Notes: generated by a model not told the origin, from the sequence alone. 8,039 bases of DNA from an uncultured Bdellovibrio sp. (GCA_946482355.1 CAMLRE010000078.1:1-8039), one strand, 5' to 3'. Shown: positions 1 through 5,684, counted from the first letter of the stretch. A program made the numbers and translations.

Positions 1-1494
1 TATGCGATCTCTGATGCTAAAGAGCGTGCAGCGATTGAACGTGAATACCGCGCTAAAACACAACTTGAAGGCGACTGCCCAGAGTGTGGTAGCGGTGACC
101 GTGATGGTGAATATCAAAAACCAAAACGTGACTGGGTTTCTATCTTAGGAACAATCGGTATCGGTTTAGGTTTAGGTTATATCGGTAAACAATATGATGA
201 CAGAAATGCAGAATACTCTGCGCAATTAGGTTACCCTCCACAACAAGGTTATCCAACAGCAGTTGGCCTTGGTTTACCATTCGTATTAGCTGGTGCTTAC
301 GGTGCGATTAACGGTGGATCTGGTTTAGGTGGTTTCGGTTGCGGCGCTGGTTTCGGTGGAACAGGTTTTCCTTACGGAGCAGGCGGCGGAATGGGTGGAC
401 CATTCGGTGGAGCGATGGGTGCTTACGGCCCTTACGGTCCAGGTGGTGCGTTCGGTTATCCTCAAGGTATGTTCGGAACTCCATGGGGTGGTGGTATGTA
501 CCCTCCAGGTTACGGTCCGGGTGGTATGATGGCTGGTCCAAATGGCGGATGGCCATATGGTTACGGTCCTGGTTTCGCAGTTAACGGTGTTGTTAATGGT
601 GGAATCGGTTATCCAATGTATGGAAATGCGGTCGGCGGTTATCCTATGAATGGTGGATACCCGATGACAGGTGGATTTCCAATCAATGGGGGCTTTGCAG
701 TTAATGGCGGATTCGCGGCTAACGGTGGTTTCCCGATGACTGGTGGCTATCCGATGACAGGTGGATACCCTATGAATGGCGGATTCCCGATGAACGGTGG
801 CTTTCCAATGAACGGCGGTCTTGCGGTCAATGGTGGTTTAGCAGTGAATGGTGGCTTCCCGATGACGGGTAGTCAAATGATGTGTGTTCAGTGGCCATGT
901 CCTGGTATTGGAACATTTGCTAACGGTGGTCTTGCGATCAATGGTGGTTTAGCAGCTAACGGCGGTTTCCCAATGACGGGTGGTTATCCGATGATGGGTA
1001 ACTTTGTAAATGGCGGAATCGGTGTTGCAGTTAACGGTGGTATTCCGATGATGGGTACTTATATGAATAACCCACAAATGCAAATGCAGATGTTACAAAT
1101 GCAACAACAGCAAGCTCAAATGCAAATGCAATACTACCAAGCTCAGTTACAAGCTCAGCAGCAGCAGTATCAACGTCAAATTCAAGTTCAAATGCAAGCT
1201 CAACAAGTTCAGCAAGAGATCATGAATTTACAAATGCGTTTACAAATGCTTTACACAGGAGCTTACTCTGGTGGTACGGCAGGCGGTGGTTACTACGGTT
1301 CTGGTTCATTAGGTGGATCAATCGGCGTAGCAGCTCCTTCAGTAGGTACTATGCAATTTGGTTCGGCAATGTCGACACCTCCTTCTTGGATTCCAGGTGG
1401 CGGAACAACTTATCCAACATACCCAGGCACAGGAACAACAGTTCCTTCAACGGGTGGACAAGTTACGATTCCAAACCCAGGTGGCGGAAGATAG
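1..1494 (+). CDS. Glycine-rich hexapeptide-repeat and Gln/Met-rich protein, 5' end missing
   Basis: Frame 1 is open from the first base, giving 497 residues before the TAG at 1492-1494; the ATG at 391 is only an internal Met. Numbering from base 1, the layout is as follows. A charged stretch is followed by C-P-E-C (26-29). Two glycine-rich hydrophobic segments lie at about 45-62 (GxxxG-like, W-V-S-I-L-G start) and 86-103. A Gly/Tyr/Pro-rich stretch follows. Hexapeptides of the type N/T-G-G-F/Y/L-P/A-M/V cover about 211-350, broken by a C-V-Q-W-P-C insert at 295-300. A Gln/Met-rich segment at about 359-418 looks helical, and a Gly/Ser/Thr/Pro tail ends in P-G-G-G-R. I do not recognise the family. 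The two hydrophobic segments suggest a membrane or envelope protein with a long low-complexity region, which is inference. The gene stands alone and ends at a strong terminator. Confidence 0.85.
   Translation, partial: YAISDAKERAAIEREYRAKTQLEGDCPECGSGDRDGEYQKPKRDWVSILGTIGIGLGLGYIGKQYDDRNAEYSAQLGYPPQQGYPTAVGLGLPFVLAGAYGAINGGSGLGGFGCGAGFGGTGFPYGAGGGMGGPFGGAMGAYGPYGPGGAFGYPQGMFGTPWGGGMYPPGYGPGGMMAGPNGGWPYGYGPGFAVNGVVNGGIGYPMYGNAVGGYPMNGGYPMTGGFPINGGFAVNGGFAANGGFPMTGGYPMTGGYPMNGGFPMNGGFPMNGGLAVNGGLAVNGGFPMTGSQMMCVQWPCPGIGTFANGGLAINGGLAANGGFPMTGGYPMMGNFVNGGIGVAVNGGIPMMGTYMNNPQMQMQMLQMQQQQAQMQMQYYQAQLQAQQQQYQRQIQVQMQAQQVQQEIMNLQMRLQMLYTGAYSGGTAGGGYYGSGSLGGSIGVAAPSVGTMQFGSAMSTPPSWIPGGGTTYPTYPGTGTTVPSTGGQVTIPNPGGGR
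631..1050 (+). repeat. Degenerate 18-base tandem repeats encoding hexapeptides
   Basis: Thirteen consecutive 18-base units (631-864) encode hexapeptides such as NGGYPM, TGGFPI, NGGFAV, NGGFAA and NGGLAV. Four more follow at 922-993, and degenerate copies run to about 1050. The two blocks are separated by 57 bases (865-921) encoding a non-repeat stretch with two Cys and a Trp. Gly, Asn, Pro and Phe codons vary freely between units (ggt/ggc/gga/ggg, aat/aac, ttt/ttc). The array is therefore conserved as protein rather than as DNA, and is not a fresh slippage product. Confidence 0.9.
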
Positions 1495-1520
1495 TCGTCA
1501 AAAACAAATTTATAAATGTA

Positions 1521-1553
1521 AAAAGGCTGAGCATAAAAACTCAGCCTTTTTTT
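1521..1553 (+). terminator. Intrinsic terminator of the glycine-rich gene
   Basis: A perfect 11-base-pair stem (AAAAGGCTGAG at 1521-1531 with CTCAGCCTTTT at 1540-1550) closes an 8-base loop. A run of seven T ends at 1553. It lies 27 bases after the stop codon. The A-run on the 5' side could also make it work weakly from the other strand. Confidence 0.93.
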
Positions 1554-1602
1554 ATTTCTCCAACTTTGTCTTCTTTCATAAGATCTGATAGAAATAAATT
1601 AC

Positions 1603-2934
1603 ATGAGCGAAACGATTAATAACTGCTTTGATAGTCACACACATTTTCTAGGAACAGGCCAAGTGGCCTTGGAACTTTCACTGCGTGATTTAAAATCAGC
1701 GGCCAGCGTTTCAGAGCTTAAAATCGAACAGCATCATTACCGCGGTGATCGTTCTAGTGATCGTTGGCTTGTCGGGTTTGGTTGGAATCATAACAACTGG
1801 GTGCCCGCAGATCTTCCGCATAAATCAATTTTAGATAAAGTTTTTCCTGAAACTCCAGTCTTCTTTTCACGCGTTGATGGCCACAGCAGCTGGATTAATT
1901 CAAAAGCCATTGAAGTTTTAAAACAAAAAGGCTTTGATTTTTCAAAAGACCCACAAGGCGGAAAAATTCTTCGTGATTTAAACGGCGAACCGATCGGTAT
2001 TTTACAAGATCAAGCGCATATCAACGCACTACTTATGCTTCCTGATTACAGCGATCAACAGCTGTCACAGTTTTTACTTAAATCCGGTGAAATCTTTAAT
2101 GCCGGTGGATTTACGCACGTGCGTGATATGTCGATGACCTTTCGCCAATGGCAATTGCAAAAAGCATTGTGTGAACAGCAAAAGTTAAAAATTTACTGCG
2201 AAGGTTTTATCACAGTTGAATCTGTTAAAGATTTAGATCGTGGTTTAAGCGAATATCAAAAATGTTTAGATAACCCGTGCCCGCAGTTAAAAGTTAAAGG
2301 TTTAAAAATCTTTATCGATGGTTCATTAGGATCAAAAACAGCGTACTTATCGCAAAACTATGTCGGTGAAAACCAACGTGGTTTATTAATTTGGTCAGCG
2401 ACAGATGTTAAAGCCACAATTGCTTACTGCTGGCGCAATAAAATGGAAGTCGCGATTCACTGTATCGGTGATGAAGCCGTTCATACGGTGGCTCAATGTG
2501 CCCGTGAAGTTTCAGCGGCCGGGTTACTGGGTAAAATTCATATTGAACATGCCCAGCTTTTACGACCAGAAACAATTCCGCTATTAAAGCCGTTACATGT
2601 TTATGTGCATATGCAGCCTTGCCACTGGTTATCAGATCACCCGTGGTTACAAGATTGTATTGGTGATTTAACAAAATACTTATTTCAATGGGAAGCTCTT
2701 CGTAAAAACCGAATTCATGTTGATTTCGGCTCTGATTCGCCGATTGAGCCGACAAACCTATTACTAACCCGCAAAGCTTTATTAGAAAGTGCAAAATCAA
2801 TCCCGAAACCCTCAGAAGATTGGAAGCGCTTTCACACTTATCCAACTTCTGGGTGGGGGCAATGCCAAACTGAGTTTGATGATCAGGGGATCATTGCCAT
2901 TAACTTTGAAAGCGAAGTTATTCGCTTCCGCTAG
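1603..2934 (+). CDS. Compact amidohydrolase, YtcJ / Amidohydro_3 type
   Basis: Metal-dependent hydrolase of the amidohydrolase superfamily, 443 residues; substrate unknown. Visible motifs: F-D-S-H-T-H-F with metal ligands H12 and H14; D-G-H-S-S-W-I-N near 93; L-K-I-F-I-D-G-S-L-G-S-K around 234-245; I-H-C-I-G-D with H286; I-E-H-A-Q with H316; M-Q-P-C-H-W-L-S-D; and F-G-S-D-S-P-I-E-P with catalytic Asp D378. These follow the order known for YtcJ-like proteins. The family usually has about 500 or more residues, with a strand-rich segment before HxH and an A-D-xx-V closing strand at the end. Here HxH begins at residue 12 and the C-terminus is short. No signal peptide is seen, so it is probably cytoplasmic. 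ATG 1603 is the first start after an in-frame stop at 1579, and no Shine-Dalgarno precedes it. The stop overlaps the end of the convergent gene. Confidence 0.88.
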   Translation: MSETINNCFDSHTHFLGTGQVALELSLRDLKSAASVSELKIEQHHYRGDRSSDRWLVGFGWNHNNWVPADLPHKSILDKVFPETPVFFSRVDGHSSWINSKAIEVLKQKGFDFSKDPQGGKILRDLNGEPIGILQDQAHINALLMLPDYSDQQLSQFLLKSGEIFNAGGFTHVRDMSMTFRQWQLQKALCEQQKLKIYCEGFITVESVKDLDRGLSEYQKCLDNPCPQLKVKGLKIFIDGSLGSKTAYLSQNYVGENQRGLLIWSATDVKATIAYCWRNKMEVAIHCIGDEAVHTVAQCAREVSAAGLLGKIHIEHAQLLRPETIPLLKPLHVYVHMQPCHWLSDHPWLQDCIGDLTKYLFQWEALRKNRIHVDFGSDSPIEPTNLLLTRKALLESAKSIPKPSEDWKRFHTYPTSGWGQCQTEFDDQGIIAINFESEVIRFR

Positions 2935-3703
2935 AAATTTCGTAAGACTTTAAAAAGAAAATCGTAGCTGCTGCCGCAAGGCCAATCAGATATTTATTTT
3001 TATGCTCTTTAAAATGGTCAGCCATTAAATCTGTGCCCCAGTTATATTTCTGGCTTAAGTTACAGCCACCTTCTGAAAAATGTGGCAGCACTTGTAAATC
3101 AAGCTGGCTTACAAATTCAGTGTAACGGGGGTGATCACAGTCGCCGTTTAAAAAGAATTTCTTTTCATCATTTTGGGTTATCGAGACGTAATCTATTTCA
3201 ACATGCTTTAGCTCATTTAAATAAGGATCAAGCAACAAACGATTACGTAAGTTGTTCGCCACATTTTTACCGGCAACAAAAATCATTTTATCTGAATCTT
3301 CGTCAGTTAATTTACCGAACACGTCGTAAATCTTTTTAAGCTTTTTAAGTTCATCAGAAAGTTTTGCATCTTTGTTTAAAGCAATTTTTTCGGTCGCTAA
3401 AATTAAGTTCTTGATTTGCTCTAAAGTTAAATCATCTTCTTTTAAACTTAATGTTAATTTTTTAGAAAACTGGGCAACATAATCCTTGTTGTCTAAATCA
3501 AAGTTTTCAACCAAGAAATCAAAATGCGGTGTTTGCTTTTTTGTAAGTGTTGTAAACGCCTTCGGAAAACAAAGATAATTATTTTTCGCACAGATCTTTT
3601 TATAATCTTCAAGCGGAGTGTTTTTATGAGCCACAAGCACGATGCCTTCGCCGGCAAAACTTGTACAGCTGATTAAAACTAATAATAAAACTAAAAATTT
3701 CAC
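2918..3703 (-). CDS. Exported protein of unknown family with C-terminal membrane segment; last gene of pilus operon
   Basis: Encodes 261 residues from a GTG at 3703-3701. This start is chosen because GGAGG (3713-3709) lies 5 bases before it, and because it leaves a normal signal peptide (K-F-L-V-L-L-L-V-L-I-S-C). An ATG at 3724 would add seven polar residues and overlap the upstream gene. L-I-S-C at 10-13 fits a lipobox, while S-F-A|G at 15-18 fits ordinary signal peptidase; I cannot decide between them. Four further Cys (38, 45, 189, 214) could form two disulfides. The middle is Lys/Leu/Asp-rich and helical. A short hydrophobic segment (about 238-251, I-G-L-A-A-A-A-T-I-F-F-L) lies near the C-terminus. 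I do not recognise a family. One base separates it from the CpaB-like gene upstream, so it is very probably cotranscribed with it and may serve the same pilus. Confidence 0.85.
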   Translation of the reverse strand: MKFLVLLLVLISCTSFAGEGIVLVAHKNTPLEDYKKICAKNNYLCFPKAFTTLTKKQTPHFDFLVENFDLDNKDYVAQFSKKLTLSLKEDDLTLEQIKNLILATEKIALNKDAKLSDELKKLKKIYDVFGKLTDEDSDKMIFVAGKNVANNLRNRLLLDPYLNELKHVEIDYVSITQNDEKKFFLNGDCDHPRYTEFVSQLDLQVLPHFSEGGCNLSQKYNWGTDLMADHFKEHKNKYLIGLAAAATIFFLKSYEISSGSE

Positions 3704-3704
3704 T

Positions 3705-4196
3705 TTATCCTCCGTTGTATTCAATCTTTACGCTTTTTTTGCTGGCAGCAGCTTGTTCATGAACTGCGGGATTATCACTGGCTTCACTTTTATTCTGAAT
3801 AACCGCAAAAAATGGCCCGTCGTATTTTAACAATTCACTCGATAAATGATCGGGTAGAAGTAACGAATAAGCGTTCGGGTTATTTGGTGCGCGTAAGATT
3901 TTAACTTTTTGAAAAATCTTTTTAGAGTTACGCGAACTGTTTTTACCTAGGTAAATATCCACTACACCGTAACCTTCAATAAGGCTTGCAATGGCTGTGA
4001 TATTTTCTAACTCAATCGGCACCAGCGCGTAACCATTAGGAATTAACGTGTCTACCGTTAAAAGCTTTTCTTGCGGTTTTTCACCGCCACGTTCATCTAA
4101 CGTTGTGTAGATATAAACAAAAACAAAGAACACAAACATAAATACAAAGTACTTATGCTGCTGCAGTGAAATTTTTAAGCGTGATTTAATATCCAT
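3705..4196 (-). CDS. Short CpaB/RcpC-like (SAF-type) Flp pilus assembly protein
   Basis: Encodes 163 residues. A basic N-terminus precedes one membrane segment (about 16-32, F-V-F-M-F-V-F-F-V-F-V-Y). The periplasmic part has a stretch at 46-84 resembling the CpaB/RcpC SAF region: I-P-N-G-Y-A-L-V-P-I, then A-S-L-I-E-G-Y-G-V-V-D-I-Y-L, like the family pattern R-A-x-x-I-P-V ... G-x-x-x-P-G-D-x-V-D-V. A second stretch at 97-135 matches the V-K-I-L ... L-L-L-P followed by a G-P-F-F-A-V strand seen after it. The tail is polar. CpaB/RcpC proteins act in the periplasm with the Tad secretin. The usual length is about 250-300 residues, so this is a cut-down version. The ATG directly follows the stop of the 51-residue pilin gene (no gap) with a weak AAAGGG upstream, suggesting translational coupling. 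The family call is by pattern only. Confidence 0.62.
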   Translation of the reverse strand: MDIKSRLKISLQQHKYFVFMFVFFVFVYIYTTLDERGGEKPQEKLLTVDTLIPNGYALVPIELENITAIASLIEGYGVVDIYLGKNSSRNSKKIFQKVKILRAPNNPNAYSLLLPDHLSSELLKYDGPFFAVIQNKSEASDNPAVHEQAAASKKSVKIEYNGG

Positions 4197-4352
4197 TTAG
4201 TGACCCTTTACCGATTTAGAAATTTTGTACTTATCAGAAATAGCTCTTTGGCGTTTACTCATTGTCGTTACCGCCGTTACTAGGGCTGTAAATAACAGCA
4301 TTGTAATTACATATTCAGCGATCACTTGTCCGCGTTGATTGTTAATTGCCAT
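4197..4352 (-). CDS. Mini-pilin with type IVb (Flp-like) prepilin signal, 51 residues
   Basis: Starts at ATG 4352-4350, preceded by AAGGAAG at a good distance. An in-frame start at 4385 would lie deep inside the upstream gene. The N-terminus is M-A-I-N-N-Q-R-G|Q-V-I-A-E-Y: a short basic leader, Gly at the cleavage site, Glu at +5 and Tyr at +6. That is the class III Flp/TadE motif cut by a prepilin peptidase. One hydrophobic helix follows (V-I-T-M-L-L-F-T-A-L-V-T-A-V), then a basic tail rich in Lys, Arg and Ser. After cleavage only 43 residues remain, close to the size of the smallest Flp pilins. It overlaps the end of the preceding pseudopilin gene by 31 bases in another frame. Its basic tail is unlike the major pilin at 5613, so a minor pilin is the better guess. 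Confidence 0.82.
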   Translation of the reverse strand: MAINNQRGQVIAEYVITMLLFTALVTAVTTMSKRQRAISDKYKISKSVKGH

Positions 4353-5053
4353 TTGTCTTCCTTTAAGTTGGGAGCTACCGAACATTCAACTTTAATGGTG
4401 TTCATCCACTGCAGTATGGTTTGGTAGTCATCTTCAGTCTTAAAGAACATATTCCAAGAGTAAGCCAGGGTAAGTTTCTTTTCGGCATCAGGTTCCCATT
4501 CGTAATTCGGGGCTACTCCGCCCTCCGAATCCGGTCGGATAGCTAATTTGGGAAACCCTTTTGGTCTAAAAAAACTCAGCATCGAAATCATTTTATTCCA
4601 CGGTTTGGCTTCGTCCCACTGGCCAGAATTGATCTTTGCAGTCAGGGCCACATGTTTTGCGCCAAGCTCGGCACGGGCTTTAAAGATAATTGCCTTTTGA
4701 ATTTTATCCAAAGCATCTTGTGAACGGTAAAGACCGTTAAGTATTTTTTCGGTCGCTGCAACCAGCGGGGCATCCATCGTAGCTACGGCTAGAGCCAAGG
4801 TGATTTTGGCCGCGGTAATACTTCTGCGTAAGATAGTAGAGGGCTTATTAAATGAAAAAAGGTAGCGTACATTTTTTAATGTGGCTGCTTGCAAATCAGT
4901 GGCTTCGTTAACACAAGTACTGCGCACGTAATCACGCTGCTGCGAAATCGCAATAGCAAAAGCACCCGTGAAATACAGGCTAATAAAAATGCTAAGAATC
5001 AGGCTTAAATTTAAACTGATAAATCCTTTAGAATTTTTGTCTAAATTTTTCAT
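4322..5053 (-). CDS. Large TadE/TadG-like pseudopilin with atypical prepilin signal
   Basis: Encodes 243 residues from ATG 5053-5051. GTG at 5065 is possible but would only lengthen the leader, and neither start has a strong Shine-Dalgarno. The leader M-K-N-L-D-K-N-S-K-G is followed by F-I-S-L-N and a hydrophobic helix (about 11-35, ending A-F-A-I-A). Position +5, normally Glu, is Asn15, while Phe at +1 is as in type IVa pilins. The rest is a globular, mostly helical domain with two Cys (47, 224) that could form one disulfide. An Ala-rich helix at about 78-100 and a Trp-rich C-terminal third follow. Its place directly after a TadE-like gene, with a 26-base overlap, matches the TadE-TadF/TadG pairing of Tad systems, where such proteins are minor pilins. 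The exact subfamily is uncertain. Confidence 0.75.
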   Translation of the reverse strand: MKNLDKNSKGFISLNLSLILSIFISLYFTGAFAIAISQQRDYVRSTCVNEATDLQAATLKNVRYLFSFNKPSTILRRSITAAKITLALAVATMDAPLVAATEKILNGLYRSQDALDKIQKAIIFKARAELGAKHVALTAKINSGQWDEAKPWNKMISMLSFFRPKGFPKLAIRPDSEGGVAPNYEWEPDAEKKLTLAYSWNMFFKTEDDYQTILQWMNTIKVECSVAPNLKEDKWQLTINADK

Positions 5054-5384
5054 AATCAAACTCACGCGTAATAGTTATCGAAGATAAACGACTGGCTGAA
5101 ACTGTCAGAACGGTTTTGTTCGTGGATTTTTGAACTTTATAAGAGACATCACGCATTTGATTATTCAGTAAACGGCTCTCTAAACGCTGAGCGCAGTTAG
5201 CTTTACCGGCTAACTCGCAGAAGAAATAATCTTCTGCGGCGGCATCTAACGACACGCGCACGATCACAGATAAAAGGCAGCGTAAAAGAATATATAGAAA
5301 CGTTCCTGTCATAACGAGCAGGAAAGACGTTTCTATTAAAGCCTGACCTTTATTATTTTTTACCGTTGTTAGTTTTAGCGCCAT
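5028..5384 (-). CDS. TadE-like minor pilin
   Basis: Encodes 118 residues. The N-terminus N-N-K-G|Q-A-L-I-E-T-S-F is the classic TadE pattern (Gly13 at cleavage, Glu18 at +5). One membrane helix follows at about 21-44. A periplasmic domain of about 75 residues then has A-A-A-E-D-Y-F-F-C-E near its start and Cys 36, 56 and 64. TadE proteins are processed like Flp and are needed for pilus assembly as minor subunits. The ATG at 5384 lies 32 bases before the end of the Flp gene, and no Shine-Dalgarno is seen, so translation is probably coupled. The stop falls inside the next gene's start region. The length is a little below typical TadE, about 130-200 residues. Confidence 0.83.
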   Translation of the reverse strand: MALKLTTVKNNKGQALIETSFLLVMTGTFLYILLRCLLSVIVRVSLDAAAEDYFFCELAGKANCAQRLESRLLNNQMRDVSYKVQKSTNKTVLTVSASRLSSITITREFDYEKFRQKF

Positions 5385-5613
5385 CTAAAAAGTTCGATAA
5401 ATCTTTTTGTGCTAAAGCTCCGTCACTGGCATTTTCAGCTTGAAGTTCTTGGCCTTTGGCTCCTAAAGCACGGTTAACATTTTCGTACTGTTTACCTAAG
5501 TTAAAACCAACGACTTTAACAACTCCGATAGTAGCTACCGCGATTAAGGCTACTAACATTAAGTATTCGATTAAGCCTTGGCCTTTTTTATTTTTTAGAA
5601 TTTTTTTGGACAT
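5353..5613 (-). CDS. Flp-type type IVb pilin, first gene of operon
   Basis: Encodes 86 residues: a basic leader (M-S-K-K-I-L-K-N-K-K-G), cleavage after Gly11, then Q-G-L-I-E-Y with Glu at +5 and Tyr at +6. The hydrophobic helix L-M-L-V-A-L-I-A-V-A-T-I-G-V-V continues into K-V-V-G. The mature form would be 75 residues, with a polar Gln/Asn/Ala-rich tail ending G-K-K. This is the textbook Flp/Fap pilin N-terminus, and the gene's first position suggests the major subunit. Flp pili are built by the Tad machinery in the inner membrane and project outside the cell. The start at 5613 has GGAGG 7 bases upstream, lying within a hairpin (5616-5641). The start region contains three A-runs of 6-7 bases. 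Confidence 0.92.
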   Translation of the reverse strand: MSKKILKNKKGQGLIEYLMLVALIAVATIGVVKVVGFNLGKQYENVNRALGAKGQELQAENASDGALAQKDLSNFLDGAKTNNGKK

Positions 5614-5615
5614 AA

Positions 5616-5641
5616 AAAAACCTCCGTGAAGGAGGCTTTTT
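5616..5641 (-). promoter_or_regulatory. Terminator-like hairpin holding the Flp Shine-Dalgarno
   Basis: Read on the minus strand the sequence is AAAAAGCCTCC, loop TTCAC, GGAGG, then seven T and the ATG. The GC core pairs CCTCC (5635-5631) with GGAGG (5625-5621), which is also the only Shine-Dalgarno of the Flp gene. Flanking A and T runs extend the stem past one bulged base. It has the form of an intrinsic terminator (stem plus T-run), yet it ends right at the start codon. It could stop read-through from the upstream gene, hide the ribosome site, or both. It is nearly symmetric and could also act on plus-strand transcripts. Confidence 0.72.
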
Positions 5642-5643
5642 GC

Positions 5644-5672
5644 AATCGCTAAACTTTAGAGGCTTAGCGATT
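5644..5672. repeat. Nine-base perfect inverted repeat upstream of the Flp gene
   Basis: AATCGCTAA (5644-5652) and TTAGCGATT (5664-5672) are exact reverse complements around an 11-base centre. The right arm overlaps a possible minus-strand -10 box (5676-5671), and the left arm would lie in the leader. It may be an operator or a leader hairpin. There is no T-run, so it is not a terminator on its own. Confidence 0.6.
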
Positions 5673-5676
5673 TATA
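5671..5676 (-). promoter_or_regulatory. Possible -10 box of the pilus operon
   Basis: The minus strand reads AAATTATAAATCG, with TATAAA at 5676-5671, 57 bases before the Flp ATG. No convincing TTGACA-like box is found 16-18 bases upstream. If it is used, it either needs an activator or another sigma factor, or the operon depends on read-through from the gene at 6167. Confidence 0.35.
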
Positions 5677-5684
5677 ATTTGTAG

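Noticed and set aside
308..584. Short open frames on both strands within the glycine-rich gene
   Set aside because: They are by-products of the Gly/Pro-rich codon pattern (GGT, GGA, CCA) read in other frames. They show no ribosome site and low-complexity Trp/Arg/His composition.
631..1050. The 18-base repeats as a CRISPR or minisatellite array
   Set aside because: The units abut without spacers, stay in frame, and vary mainly at third codon positions, so they are a coding repeat.
391..1494. A complete 367-residue gene starting at ATG 391
   Set aside because: The same frame is open back to base 1 with sensible coding content (CxxC, hydrophobic segments), and no ribosome site precedes 391. 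The gene begins before the window.
1358..1619. Two plus-strand open frames crossing the end of the glycine-rich gene
   Set aside because: They run through the intrinsic terminator at 1521-1553 and have no ribosome site or recognisable protein.
2408..2845. A 145-residue minus-strand open frame opposite the amidohydrolase
   Set aside because: It lies fully antisense to a stretch with strong amidohydrolase motifs, has no ribosome site, and its composition mirrors the plus-strand codons.
2879..2894. ATGATC-AGGG-GATCAT palindrome near the end of the amidohydrolase gene
   Set aside because: Six base pairs inside coding sequence with no T-run and no promoter nearby; probably chance.
3701..3724. 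ATG 3724 as the start of the exported protein
   Set aside because: It would put seven polar, acidic residues before the signal peptide, and it lacks a ribosome site. GTG 3703 has GGAGG at the right distance.
4350..4385. Start at 4385 for the mini-pilin and at 5065 for the pseudopilin
   Set aside because: Both lengthen the leader without a better ribosome site. ATG 4352 has AAGGAAG, and ATG 5053 gives a normal short prepilin leader.
5584..5609. A-runs at the start of the Flp gene as a phase-variation tract
   Set aside because: Runs of only 6-7 A in an AT-rich, Lys-coding leader are expected by chance. Without strain comparison there is no sign of length variation.
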